Below are positions 42,839 through 51,825 of a DNA stretch of 59,631 bases, piece after piece. The translations under genes and the position numbers were made by a program. This DNA is from WRIS01 sp050945135 (GTDB taxonomy: Bacteria; Actinomycetota; Coriobacteriia; Coriobacteriales; Eggerthellaceae): the NCBI GenBank assembly GCA_050945135.1, contig JBMNSJ010000004.1, forward strand, positions 1 to 59,631. Reading direction: 5' to 3'. The notes below the pieces were generated by a model. That model ran no database searches. It was not told where the DNA came from and saw only the letters and a program-made list of their open reading frames with translations. Within the stretch, counting starts at the first letter, position 1. Each line of letters begins with the position of its first letter.

Positions 42839-45274
42839 TTGATAGAGGCGTTAGATATACAGGTAAAAGGCGTGGTGCAAGGTGTTGGCTTTCGTCCTTT
42901 TGTGTATCGACTTGCCCAAAGATACCAGATCAATGGCTGGGTTCTTAATGCGACCGACGGCGTTTTTATTCATGCCGAAGGCGAAGCGAAGCATCTTGAT
43001 GGCTTTATCCTAGAGATTTCTGAGAATCCTCCAGCCGCCGCCCAGGTCACCGAAATCGAGATGAAAGAAGTTCCCCTCGAGGATTTTTCAAGTTTTGAGA
43101 TTCGGTTTTCCGACGAACTTGAGGTTGAAAAAACAACTCTGATTTCGCCCGATCTTGCAACTTGTGAGGATTGTAGCTGCGAACTGTTCGACCCGCAAGA
43201 CAGGCGCTATCACTATCCCTTTATTAATTGCACTAACTGCGGACCGCGCTTCACTATTATTAATGCGCTGCCCTATGATCGAAACAATACTTCAATGAGC
43301 AATTTCCCAATGTGTGAAGCATGTCAGTCAGAATACGATAATCCGCTGGATCGACGTTTTCACGCACAGCCCAATGCCTGCTTTGAGTGTGGGCCCCATG
43401 TAGCGTGGCTCGAACCCGATATCCAATCCCAACAATCCCACCCAATCCATCCGGGCAGCGAGAATCATCACCCGGATAGCGTGGCTATAGTGGGAGCAAC
43501 GCGCGAAGAGAACGACGCGATTTTCGATCGAGCCGTACAGGCTTTACGTGCAGGAAAAATTCTTGCTGTGAAGGGTTTGGGGGGCTTTCATTTGGTGTGC
43601 GATGCTACGAATGCTTCTGCACTTGCCGAGCTGCGTTCACGTAAGCGTCGAAAGGGACAAGGTTTCGCCGTAATGGTGCAAAGCCTTGATGAAGCTCGAG
43701 TTCTGTGCGAGGTGAATGAGGTCGAAGAAAAGCTACTCACAGGTTCGCAGCGCCCCATAGTCCTTTTGAAAAAACGAGCCGACGCAGTTTTTGCTCCAGG
43801 TTTGGCCGATGGTCTTGCCGAGCTCGGAGTGATGCTGCCATACACTCCCATTCAGCATCTGTTACTGCAGGGATTTGGCGGAATGTTGGTTATGACTTCG
43901 GCTAACATCCACGATGAACCAATTGTTACCGACGACGAGGAAGCGCAGCAGGTGCTCGCGGGTGTCGCGGATGCCTTTCTTGGGCATAATCGCGCTATCG
44001 TGGCGCGCTATGATGATTCAGTCGTGCGCGTAATCACCTGCGGAGAACAACAAGCCATCCAGCTCATTCGTCGCGCGCGCGGATATGCTCCGATGCCGAT
44101 TGTGATTCCTGAGCAGGTTCAAAGCAGCACGTCAGAAGACAAGCCGAGACCCGAGCTTTTTGCTGCTGGGTCTGAGCAAAAGAACACCTTTTGTCTCACG
44201 CGCGATAACGAAGCTTTCGTCTCGCAACATATTGGCGATATGGAAAATGCTGAAACCTTCGATGCTTGGCTTGAGGCAAAACGGCGCTACGAGACTCTTT
44301 TCGAAATACAGCCAAAGCTTTTGGTGAGCGATATGCACCCTGAATATTTGAGTACGAAATGGGTACACGAGCAAAACTACCCTCATGTTGAGGTGCAACA
44401 TCATCATGCACACATTGCTTCAGTAATGGCAGAAAACTCGCTTGAGCCACCTGTTGTCGGATTCGCTTTCGATGGCACCGGATATGGCGTTGACAAAAAC
44501 ATATGGGGAGGCGAGGTTCTTCTCTGTAATTATCAAACCTTCGAGCGCTTTGCCAACTTCGCCTATGTTCCTATGCCCGGAGCGGCTGCAGCTATCAAAC
44601 ATCCGCAACGTATGGCCTATGGGGCCTTGTGGGCGTTTGACCTGCTGGAGCATCCCCAAGCCAAGGAGTTTATAGAGGGCATGGGACAAAGCGCGCACAT
44701 CTGCAATCAGATGATTGAAAAGGAACTCAATACGCCTTTGACCTCTTCGGTGGGTCGTCTTTTCGATGCTGCATCGGCTCTTCTTGGAGTCTGTGTTGAG
44801 CCCCGTTATGAGGGAGAAGGGGCAATCTTGCTTGAGGCAGCAATAACGCCGTTCACCTCAGATGAGCCTACTGATGATGATGACGCCTATCGCATTGAGG
44901 TTATTAAGAATACGGCCACACCCGAAAGTACCGCTCAGGACACTTCAATCTTACTTCTTGATGCCGCCCCTGTTTTTAAAGCTATGCTTGATGACCTGGC
45001 TAAAGAAACTCCTATCGGCATAATCGCACGACGTTTTCACGACGCCTTTGTGAAAGCCGTTGTCGATACCTCGCTGGCTTTGCGCATGATGTATGACATC
45101 CAGACAATTGCCTTGTCGGGCGGGGTGTTCATGAATCGTTATCTCGTGGAATCCCTGTTCGAGGCCTTGCCGCTCGAAGGTTTTACGGTTGCCATCAATC
45201 GAGAACTACCGCCTAACGATGGGTGTATCTCCTTCGGTCAAGCTGTGGTAGCATTGGCCTTGAACAACGAATAA
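42839..45274 (+). CDS. hypF: Carbamoyltransferase HypF, [NiFe]-hydrogenase maturation
   Basis: HypF converts carbamoyl phosphate to the thiocarbamate on HypE that becomes the cyanide ligands of NiFe hydrogenase. Domains in order: acylphosphatase (GVVQGVGFRPFVYRLA, residues about 11-26), two zinc-finger-like segments with CEDC/CTNC and CEAC/CFEC (about 109-185), a YrdC-like domain (KGLGGFHLVCDA, MVMTSANIHDEP) and a Kae1-like domain with HHHAHIASVM near 521 and ALSGGVFMN near 758. The 811-residue length is slightly above average. TTG at 42839 is the only usable start after an in-frame stop, 9 nt after GGAG. First gene of hypF-hypC-hypD. Confidence 0.95.
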   Translation: MIEALDIQVKGVVQGVGFRPFVYRLAQRYQINGWVLNATDGVFIHAEGEAKHLDGFILEISENPPAAAQVTEIEMKEVPLEDFSSFEIRFSDELEVEKTTLISPDLATCEDCSCELFDPQDRRYHYPFINCTNCGPRFTIINALPYDRNNTSMSNFPMCEACQSEYDNPLDRRFHAQPNACFECGPHVAWLEPDIQSQQSHPIHPGSENHHPDSVAIVGATREENDAIFDRAVQALRAGKILAVKGLGGFHLVCDATNASALAELRSRKRRKGQGFAVMVQSLDEARVLCEVNEVEEKLLTGSQRPIVLLKKRADAVFAPGLADGLAELGVMLPYTPIQHLLLQGFGGMLVMTSANIHDEPIVTDDEEAQQVLAGVADAFLGHNRAIVARYDDSVVRVITCGEQQAIQLIRRARGYAPMPIVIPEQVQSSTSEDKPRPELFAAGSEQKNTFCLTRDNEAFVSQHIGDMENAETFDAWLEAKRRYETLFEIQPKLLVSDMHPEYLSTKWVHEQNYPHVEVQHHHAHIASVMAENSLEPPVVGFAFDGTGYGVDKNIWGGEVLLCNYQTFERFANFAYVPMPGAAAAIKHPQRMAYGALWAFDLLEHPQAKEFIEGMGQSAHICNQMIEKELNTPLTSSVGRLFDAASALLGVCVEPRYEGEGAILLEAAITPFTSDEPTDDDDAYRIEVIKNTATPESTAQDTSILLLDAAPVFKAMLDDLAKETPIGIIARRFHDAFVKAVVDTSLALRMMYDIQTIALSGGVFMNRYLVESLFEALPLEGFTVAINRELPPNDGCISFGQAVVALALNNE

Positions 45275-45336
45275 GGGATGCCGCGTGCGCTAACGTGTGT
45301 CGCGAACAATCTCTAGAGTTACGAAAAGAGGCTGCT

Positions 45337-45630
45337 ATGTGTTTGGCCATACCTGCAAAGATTAATTCAATTAACGATGACAATATTGCCACAGTCGATA
45401 TCCTTGGAGTAAGCCGCGATATTTCGGTCGATTTAACGCCGCAAGCTGCAGTTGGAAACTATGTGCTCGTTCATGCCGGTTTCGCTATTGAGGTTGTAAG
45501 TGAGGAGTACGCGCAAGAAACTTTGGATCTTATCAGGGAGTTCCCTGAGTTGGCCGAAGATGAGCTTGCTGCGGAGGCAAGCGCTGGAGCCCCCGCGCAG
45601 CCGAGCCTTCGTGCACTTCTTTCAGAGTAG
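45337..45630 (+). CDS. hypC: Hydrogenase assembly chaperone HypC
   Basis: A 97-residue HypC/HybG-family chaperone. The N-terminus MCLAIPAKI provides the essential Cys2 that binds iron and the hydrogenase large-subunit precursor. The core GVSRDISVDLTP and GNYVLVHAGFAIEVV is typical; a C-terminal extension of about 20 Ala-rich residues is added. ATG at 45337 follows AAAAGAGG, and the conserved N-terminus fixes it as start; the longer upstream frame overlaps hypF out of frame. HypC works with HypD, whose gene is 12 nt downstream. Confidence 0.95.
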   Translation: MCLAIPAKINSINDDNIATVDILGVSRDISVDLTPQAAVGNYVLVHAGFAIEVVSEEYAQETLDLIREFPELAEDELAAEASAGAPAQPSLRALLSE

Positions 45631-45642
45631 ACCGGGGAAATA

Positions 45643-46719
45643 ATGGATCTTGCCCAGTTTAAAAACCCCGAGCTAGCAAAGGGTCTAGTTGACTCAATTC
45701 AAGCTTTGGCTCCCGAGCAGGCTACCATCATGGAAGTATGCGGCACTCACACGGTGGCTATTGCACGCAACGGCATTCGCTCTCTTATGCCGGAAGGAAT
45801 CAAGCTGGCATCTGGCCCGGGCTGCCCGGTTTGCGTAACGGCAAATTATGACATCGATACTGTGATAGCTCTCGCGCGCATCCCCAATGTGATGATTACC
45901 ACCTTTGGCGACATGACCCGCGTGCCAGGATCAACTTCAAGTCTTTTGGAAGAGCAGGCGGCAGGACGCTCAATTAACATCGTGTATTCTCCGCTCGACG
46001 CGCTGAAAATCGCGCAGGACAATCCCGATAAAGAAGTGGTATTTGTAGGAGTCGGCTTCGAAACTACCACGCCTCTCGTGGCGATGGCAATCAAGCGTGC
46101 CAAGGCGATGGGTCTCAAAAACTTCAGCGTGTTTGCCGCGCATAAAAACATGCCGGGTGCGCTGGAGGCAATAATCAACGATCCTCAGCTTAAGGTTGAT
46201 GCGCTTATTCTTCCTGGTCACGTAAGCACTATTATCGGGGCAAAGCCTTACGAGTTTCTTGCCGAGAACTACGGAGTTGCGGGCGTTATCACTGGATTTG
46301 AGCCTGTAGATGTGTTGCAGGGTATTGCGATGATTGTGCGCCAGCTTCACGAAGGGCGCTCCGAGATAGAAATAGCTTACGCGCGTGGCGTTATGCCGGA
46401 AGGCAATCAAACGGCGATGGCAGTAATCGACGAGGTGTTTGATACCTGCACCGCAACCTGGCGCGGGCTTGGTCCAATTCCTGGTTCAGGTTATACGATT
46501 CGTCCCGAGTTCGAGCAATTTGATGCGGTACTGCGCCTTCAGCCTGAAGTTGAAGAGACGCAGGAACCCAAAGGGTGCAGATGCGGAGATGTGTTGCGAG
46601 GAATCATGCCTCCAAACGATTGCCCCCTCTTCCGCACGGTGTGCTCACCCGAAAACCCTATCGGACCCTGCATGGTTTCTTCCGAAGGAAGCTGCGCCGC
46701 TTACTATCGCTATTACTAA
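45643..46719 (+). CDS. hypD: Hydrogenase maturation factor HypD
   Basis: A 358-residue Fe-S protein that builds Fe(CN)2CO with HypC and HypE. Conserved motifs are MEVCGTHTVAI near residue 28, SGPGCPVCVT near 60, GFETTTPLVA near 136 and the C-terminal cluster-binding CRCGDVLRGIMPPNDCPLF with a further Cys (about 313-335). It ends the hyp cluster in view: hypE, hypA and hypB are not adjacent. The next gene is cydA, 186 nt away. Confidence 0.96.
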   Translation: MDLAQFKNPELAKGLVDSIQALAPEQATIMEVCGTHTVAIARNGIRSLMPEGIKLASGPGCPVCVTANYDIDTVIALARIPNVMITTFGDMTRVPGSTSSLLEEQAAGRSINIVYSPLDALKIAQDNPDKEVVFVGVGFETTTPLVAMAIKRAKAMGLKNFSVFAAHKNMPGALEAIINDPQLKVDALILPGHVSTIIGAKPYEFLAENYGVAGVITGFEPVDVLQGIAMIVRQLHEGRSEIEIAYARGVMPEGNQTAMAVIDEVFDTCTATWRGLGPIPGSGYTIRPEFEQFDAVLRLQPEVEETQEPKGCRCGDVLRGIMPPNDCPLFRTVCSPENPIGPCMVSSEGSCAAYYRYY

Positions 46720-46800
46720 GATTGCATCGCACCCGTCGCACGCAACATCCAAGCAAGCCACTTTACAGAAACGGCAGCCCAACAAAGCGCCAACGAGTTT

Positions 46801-46830
46801 TTGACATTGCCCCCTCGGTCTGGGTAAACA
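46801..46830 (+). promoter_or_regulatory. Candidate promoter for cydAB
   Basis: TTGACA at 46801-46806 is a perfect -35; TAAACA at 46825-46830, 18 bp on, is a weak -10. TACAAT at 46833 is a better -10 but too far away. Confidence 0.35.
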
Positions 46831-46905
46831 AGTACAATTACTCCCAGGCAGTTTAATTTACGTTCTCGAAAGCTTGACCTACACACGCTTGGGAGGGGGT
46901 GTGTA

Positions 46906-48369
46906 ATGGACATCTTTACAGACGTCGCATTACTATCACGCATCCAATTTGCGGGAACAGCGATATTTCACTTCATTTTTGTGCCGCTATCAATCGGAAT
47001 CGGTTTGATAATGGCTATTTCCGAAACTCGTTTCTATCGGTCTCGCACCGAAGAAGACGCAGGTGCTTCACGTTTTTGGGTGAAGATATTCACGGCGACC
47101 TTTGCGGTAGGGGTGGCAACTGGTATCACGATGGAATTCTCCTTTGGTACCAATTGGGCGGATTACGCAAGGTTCGTCGGAGATATCTTCGGTGCCCCAA
47201 TGGCGGCAGAGGCACTGTTCGCCTTCTTCCTCGAATCGGTGTTCCTAGGCATCCTTCTCTTTGGCAGAAAGAAGGTCTCGCCTAAGTTTTACCTGGTCTC
47301 GGCATGGCTGGTGTGGTTCGGTTCGTGCCTGTCGGCGCTTTGGATTCTCATCGCGAATTCATGGATGCAGACTCCCGCAGGTGCCGAACTAGCAGCCGAT
47401 GGATCCAAGGCAGTCATTACTGATTTCTTTGCAGCAGCCTTCAACTCGTCTTTGTTCGCACGTTATTCGCATGTTGTGGTTGCCCTGCTAATCATGGGAG
47501 CCTTCTTTGCAATGGCAGTTGCTGCTTGGTATCTGCTCAAAAAGCGTAACAGCGATTTCGCTATGAAAACGCTTCGGACGAGCTCGGTGGTGGCAATTGT
47601 TGTGTCGTGCTTGATGCTGGTAACCGCCCACTCTTCGGCGGTAGTTGTTGCTGAAGAGCAACCCACGAAGCTTGCCATGATGGAGGGCATGTATGAAGGG
47701 GAGGCGGCACCGCTCTACCTTATCGGTTTTGTCGACGAAGAAACGCAAGAGGTTATTGCCCCCTTTACCATCCCGGGAGGCACAAGCTTGTTAGCAACGG
47801 GAGATTTCGATGCCGAGTATCAAGGTCTCAACGAGCTTGCAGAAAATGAGAAATACTCCGACATGGTGGTCGAAGAGCTGCCTGTTAACCTTGTTTTCCA
47901 GAGTTATCACCTGATGGTGCTCATGTACGGAGCTATCATGCTTTGTGCGATTCTGGCACTCATCTTTAGTTTCCGCGGCGGAAGAATTAAGAACATGCGC
48001 TGGCTGCAACGTATCTTAGTAATATCACCAGTATTCCCCTTCATCGCAATCCAAAGCGGATGGATCACCGCAGAAATTGGCCGCCAACCGTGGGTGGTTT
48101 ACCCTTCAACAACGGGCCCTGATGGTGTCGCATTGCTTACGGTCGACGGACTTTCCTCACTGTCTGCGCCTGAAATCCTGATTACACTTGGCCTTTTCGC
48201 GGTGGTATATACCGTTATCTTGATAGCCTGGGCGCGGGTGGTTGCTCGCTTTATCAAAGCTGGTCCAGCGCTTGAAACTGAATCAAAAACAGATGCCGCA
48301 GTAGTAGCTGTAGGGGAGACAGCTACTGCTCGCATGGCAGATGAAGAGCGAGAGGGGCGTGAGCAGTAA
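46906..48369 (+). CDS. cydA: Cytochrome bd quinol oxidase subunit I
   Basis: CydA is the haem-bearing subunit of the high-affinity oxidase that reduces oxygen with quinol. The N-terminus has SRIQFAGTAIFHFIFVPLSI with the haem-ligand His near residue 22; RYSHVVVALLIMG near 186 holds a second ligand His. ETNWADYARF-like sequence here reads GTNWADYARFVGDIFG, and GRQPWVVYPS near 391 is the quinol-site signature. The Q-loop is of the short type. About nine membrane segments. ATG at 46906 follows GGGAGGGGG. It would give oxygen respiration or detoxification in an otherwise anaerobic lineage. Confidence 0.96.
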   Translation: MDIFTDVALLSRIQFAGTAIFHFIFVPLSIGIGLIMAISETRFYRSRTEEDAGASRFWVKIFTATFAVGVATGITMEFSFGTNWADYARFVGDIFGAPMAAEALFAFFLESVFLGILLFGRKKVSPKFYLVSAWLVWFGSCLSALWILIANSWMQTPAGAELAADGSKAVITDFFAAAFNSSLFARYSHVVVALLIMGAFFAMAVAAWYLLKKRNSDFAMKTLRTSSVVAIVVSCLMLVTAHSSAVVVAEEQPTKLAMMEGMYEGEAAPLYLIGFVDEETQEVIAPFTIPGGTSLLATGDFDAEYQGLNELAENEKYSDMVVEELPVNLVFQSYHLMVLMYGAIMLCAILALIFSFRGGRIKNMRWLQRILVISPVFPFIAIQSGWITAEIGRQPWVVYPSTTGPDGVALLTVDGLSSLSAPEILITLGLFAVVYTVILIAWARVVARFIKAGPALETESKTDAAVVAVGETATARMADEEREGREQ

Positions 48370-49403
48370 TGGATATCACTTTCTTACAAGGGCTGTGGTT
48401 TGTGCTGATTGCGGTCTTAATCGCGGGTTATTTTGTGCTTGATGGTTTTGATCTTGGCGTGGGTGTGATGTATCCCTTCATCGCAAAGAACGAGAAAGAA
48501 AAAGCCATCGCACGCAGAAGCATCGGCCCGGTGTGGGACGGAAACGAGGTGTGGTTGCTGACCGCAGGAGGCGCTTTGTTCGCGGCGTTTCCGCATGTGT
48601 ATGCCACAACGTTCTCGGGCTTCTATTTGGCAATCATGCTAGTTTTATTCGGCTTGATTGCGCGCGCGGTTTCCATTGAGTTTCGCTCACATGATGCTAA
48701 GTGGCGAAAGCTATGGGATGGCTGCTTTTTCGTAGGGTCTTTGCTGCCAGCACTTTTGTTTGGCGTGGCTATCGGCAATGTGTTTGCGGGTATTCCCATG
48801 GACGCTCATGGCGATTACGCGGGCATCCCTCTGTTGGGTCTCATCACACCGTTTACGCTCTTGTGCGGTTTGCTCGGGTTAGCGATGTTTCTTGCGCAGG
48901 GTCTAACCTGGTTAAGTTTGAAAGCTCCGAAGCCTTCTGAGTTGCAGAGTCGCGCAGCAAAATGGTGCATGCCTATACAGATCGCGTGTTTGGTGCTGCT
49001 CGTAGTTGTAACCGGATATGCGCATGTGGGTGCCGGACCAGAAATGATGCCCGAGCTTGCGGTGCTGCGGGTTGTTTTTGCGCTTCTAGTGCTTGCAGCG
49101 ATTATTCTCTCGATGTACTTTGCACGCAAGGGAAGCGACAAGGCTGCGTTTTTGAGTCAGTCGGTATCAGCGTTTTCGCTCGTGGGAGTCTTCGCCGCCT
49201 CAATGTTTCCCGCGTTTGTGGTTGCTTCTGCCAACAGCGTTGGACCAACGATCACCGCAATGAGCGGATCAGCTTCAGAGCTGTCGTTGTTCTGGATGGC
49301 GATTATCGTGTGTATCGGCTTGCCGCTGGTGTTGGTGTATCACTTCATCATTTATCGAACGTTCAGAGGACGTATCGAAGAGACAGACATCGAAGAGTAT
49401 TAA
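48369..49403 (+). CDS. cydB: Cytochrome bd quinol oxidase subunit II
   Basis: A 344-residue membrane subunit that stabilises CydA. LQGLWFVLIAVLIAGYFVLD, GFDLGVGVMYPF, and GPVWDGNEVWLLTAGGALFAAFP in pieces are family hallmarks. The ATG overlaps the cydA stop by one base (TAATG), so the two are translationally coupled. The cydDC assembly ABC exporter is not adjacent. Confidence 0.96.
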   Translation: MDITFLQGLWFVLIAVLIAGYFVLDGFDLGVGVMYPFIAKNEKEKAIARRSIGPVWDGNEVWLLTAGGALFAAFPHVYATTFSGFYLAIMLVLFGLIARAVSIEFRSHDAKWRKLWDGCFFVGSLLPALLFGVAIGNVFAGIPMDAHGDYAGIPLLGLITPFTLLCGLLGLAMFLAQGLTWLSLKAPKPSELQSRAAKWCMPIQIACLVLLVVVTGYAHVGAGPEMMPELAVLRVVFALLVLAAIILSMYFARKGSDKAAFLSQSVSAFSLVGVFAASMFPAFVVASANSVGPTITAMSGSASELSLFWMAIIVCIGLPLVLVYHFIIYRTFRGRIEETDIEEY

Positions 49404-49582
49404 GACGGCTGGCTCTAGCTGTATGCCGCGCTCGAGATTTCGTGCACTAGAATGAAACTTGAAGAAGACGTGTAAGCGGGGCTGACGCAGCAACGCTCAA
49501 TGCTCTTTGGCTAACGATTGCCAGACTGATGAGGTCATATGCTAGAATAAACCGAAATTGAGAATCGCGAAAAGAGGCCTTT

Positions 49583-50755
49583 ATGACCGTCGATGCATTT
49601 CCGAATCATCTTAAGCTCGCTCTGCGTACCTGCCTTCTTCTATTCATAACAATAATCGCTGCCTTAGTTTTGACCGCTTGCGCGCAGCAGGAGAGTAAAG
49701 AAGCAGACTCTACTGCGGGACCTGCAACTACCGAATACACCGAAACAAAAATCGACGTTCCAGAGGGTATCTTAGTTGACGTTTCTGCCGAAAAAACCGA
49801 CAGCGGTAAGCTGTGGATGGTAGGCACGAAAGCAGACGAGAACTACTCCAACAGCTTCAAGCAAGTTCCTTCGTTATGGGAACTCAACGACGATAACTCA
49901 TGGAAAGAGCTCGTTAACTTCAACGAACTGCTTTCTTTGGGAGCCTCCGAGAGCGTTATTTCTTCTGCCATAACAAAAGACAGCAAAATCATTTGCGTTG
50001 TTGCCGATAACTCGAATCTCGAGTTAAAGTCACGCTTTTTCCTCATCGACCTTGCTCTTGAGAATAACTATCGCGAGCTAAACGTCGATGCCTCAGAGCA
50101 TTCTTTATCGGCTGCCTCATACCTTGAAACTATTCCGCTGGAAAACAACCAGGTTCTTTTTGTCGACTATGGCAAATCGTTTTACGTCCTCGATATTGCC
50201 AGCGAAAGCATTACGCGCATGCCTGCAGATGGATACCGTGATTCGCAGCTCTTCCTTGATGCGGCGATATTAGATGGAACGGTTTATGTCATCTCTGAAG
50301 ATTTGAGTGAGCTTTATTCGGGAGGGCAAGATGCTCCTGAATTTTCTGAATTGTTAGAAATGGCGCGGGGAGGAGCAGCTGGCAAGCGGCATGCCCTCAA
50401 AATCAGTACGCTTGATTTGTCGACGGGTGTATACGGCGACGTATCCAGTGAAGAGCTCACGCGCTTGTTTAGCGAGCATGGAGTTGGCATAGCTTCCCGA
50501 ATTTACCCAACTGTTGAGACGGATCCGGGTTCTGACAGGCTCACTATATGTCTGCAAGATGGCATTTACGAATTTAGTAACAACGAAGTTAAGCCAATAG
50601 CTGCCGGCGAAGAGACGGTCTTGGCTGATACATCAAAAGATATTCTTGGTCACGTTTTTGACAACAAAGAGGATTTTTTCCTGCTCGTGAACGATTACTA
50701 CGTTGATGAATCGACCTCAACGTATTCGCTCTACAAATACGAAAAAGTTGCTTGA
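49583..50755 (+). CDS. Hypothetical lipoprotein
   Basis: A 390-residue exported lipoprotein: hydrophobic CLLLFITIIAALVL then lipobox LTAC near residue 32, followed by a Glu/Ser/Thr-rich linker. The rest is rich in short beta-like segments (KLWMVGTKA, FFLIDLAL, SFYVLDIAS, RLTICLQDGIYEF) suggestive of a beta-propeller, but no named family was recognised. ATG at 49583 follows AAAAGAGG; TAGAATAAA near 49542 is a possible -10. It stands alone between cydB and the convergent yqeY. Confidence 0.8.
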   Translation: MTVDAFPNHLKLALRTCLLLFITIIAALVLTACAQQESKEADSTAGPATTEYTETKIDVPEGILVDVSAEKTDSGKLWMVGTKADENYSNSFKQVPSLWELNDDNSWKELVNFNELLSLGASESVISSAITKDSKIICVVADNSNLELKSRFFLIDLALENNYRELNVDASEHSLSAASYLETIPLENNQVLFVDYGKSFYVLDIASESITRMPADGYRDSQLFLDAAILDGTVYVISEDLSELYSGGQDAPEFSELLEMARGGAAGKRHALKISTLDLSTGVYGDVSSEELTRLFSEHGVGIASRIYPTVETDPGSDRLTICLQDGIYEFSNNEVKPIAAGEETVLADTSKDILGHVFDNKEDFFLLVNDYYVDESTSTYSLYKYEKVA

Positions 50756-50854
50756 TTAGCGACGTCCGTGTTATTTGGTTTAGCAATGCGACAAATCGCG
50801 ACCCTTTGCGTGCTTGGCCTACCAATAGTTTTCTAGAAAACTGACTTTTGCTGC

Positions 50855-51010
50855 CACAGATGGTCCTTAGTCCGGAATTAGCCTGTACTTTTGCCTCAGG
50901 ATTAACGTTGTTCAAGTTGCTTGAGCTTCTATGACCTGGTATTTCTGCGACGACGCCACGCTTATCGCGCGGCATCTCTAACGGTAATTCCGGACTAAGG
51001 GCCATCTGTG
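50855..51010. repeat. Dispersed inverted-repeat element E, copy 2 (156 bp)
   Basis: The 26-bp arms 50855-50880 and 50985-51010 are complementary with one mismatch and contain TTAGTCCGGAATTA. The arm core and the internal TATGACCTGGTATTTC (50930-50945) match the element at 40657-40814. It fills most of the gap between the lipoprotein gene and yqeY. No ORF. Confidence 0.8.
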
Positions 51011-51092
51011 CAGAGAAATGGCAAAAATTGAAAAAGTAGAGGGCAAAAGCGGTAGCGCATCTAAGAGCATCTTCAGCTTGAAGCTGAAAAAA

Positions 51093-51536
51093 CTACGCGA
51101 GCTTGCGGCCAAGAATCTTTGCCGCTTGAGCCTTGTCGAAGTTGCCACCAGTTGCTTGGGTAAGTGCTCCCATAACGCGACCCATATCTTTTTTGGTGGA
51201 AGCGCCTGTTTCCGCGAGTGTTGAGTCAATCAGTGCAGAAAGCTCGTCGCCTGAAATCTGCTTGGGCAGATACCCTTCCAGGATTGCCACCTGCGCAGAA
51301 AGCGTATCAGTGCGCTCCTGGTTGTTGCCGGCTTTGATAGATCCATCCAGCGTTTCTTTTGTTTGCTTGATAAGGCGCTTGAACATGTCGTCGACATCTT
51401 TATCGACGATCTCGCGACGCTCATTCACTTCGATATTTTTTATCTCGCCGTGAACCTGACGCAAAATCGAAAGGCGCTCCTTGTCTTTATTGCGCATAGC
51501 GTTTTTGATTTCGTCTTGTAATTCCTGATAGTTCAT
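51093..51536 (-). CDS. yqeY: GatB/YqeY domain-containing protein
   Basis: A 147-residue helical protein of the YqeY family, related to the C-terminal tRNA-binding region of GatB. Typical segments are LQDEIKNAMRNKDKERLSIL, LEGYLPKQISGDEL and KKDMGRVMGAL with the C-terminal GNFDKAQAAKIL. ATG at 51536 follows AAGGA and matches the family N-terminus; longer frames to 51617 are not conserved in style. Role in the cell is not established, although tRNA-amidation links are proposed for the fold. Confidence 0.92.
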   Translation of the reverse strand: MNYQELQDEIKNAMRNKDKERLSILRQVHGEIKNIEVNERREIVDKDVDDMFKRLIKQTKETLDGSIKAGNNQERTDTLSAQVAILEGYLPKQISGDELSALIDSTLAETGASTKKDMGRVMGALTQATGGNFDKAQAAKILGRKLA

Positions 51537-51700
51537 ATAATCCTTCTTTCTTGAGTCTGCATAAGCATAGCGCAAGCTGGTTAAGACTTTGATCATCCAC
51601 CGGGCCCACCGGCACAACGCATGGAGCAGCGCTGTTTATGTGCTAGCTAAAGTCGGCTCCTGTTGGTCGACTAAATGGAGTCAAAAAGGTCTATCGGGGC

Positions 51701-51729
51701 TTGTCTTTTTTCGACATTTTTTCTATAAT
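51701..51729 (+). promoter_or_regulatory. Promoter of the MptD-type ECF operon
   Basis: TTGTCT (51701-51706), a 17-bp spacer and a perfect TATAAT (51724-51729). A 16-bp motif shared with the ABC operon starts 5 nt downstream. Confidence 0.7.
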
Positions 51730-51734
51730 GCAAA

Positions 51735-51750
51735 AGTTAACTTAATCTAA
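51735..51750. promoter_or_regulatory. Shared motif 1, candidate AraC-family operator
   Basis: AGTTAACTTAATCTAA matches AGTTAACCTCATCTAA at 55828-55843 in 14 of 16 positions. It overlaps the expected transcription start of the ECF operon. Confidence 0.5.
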
Positions 51751-51825
51751 CATACTGCGAAACTGCAATGACACTGTACCTACATCGTTTAAGAAAAGCG
51801 TATACGCATAAAGAAAGGAAGCGTT

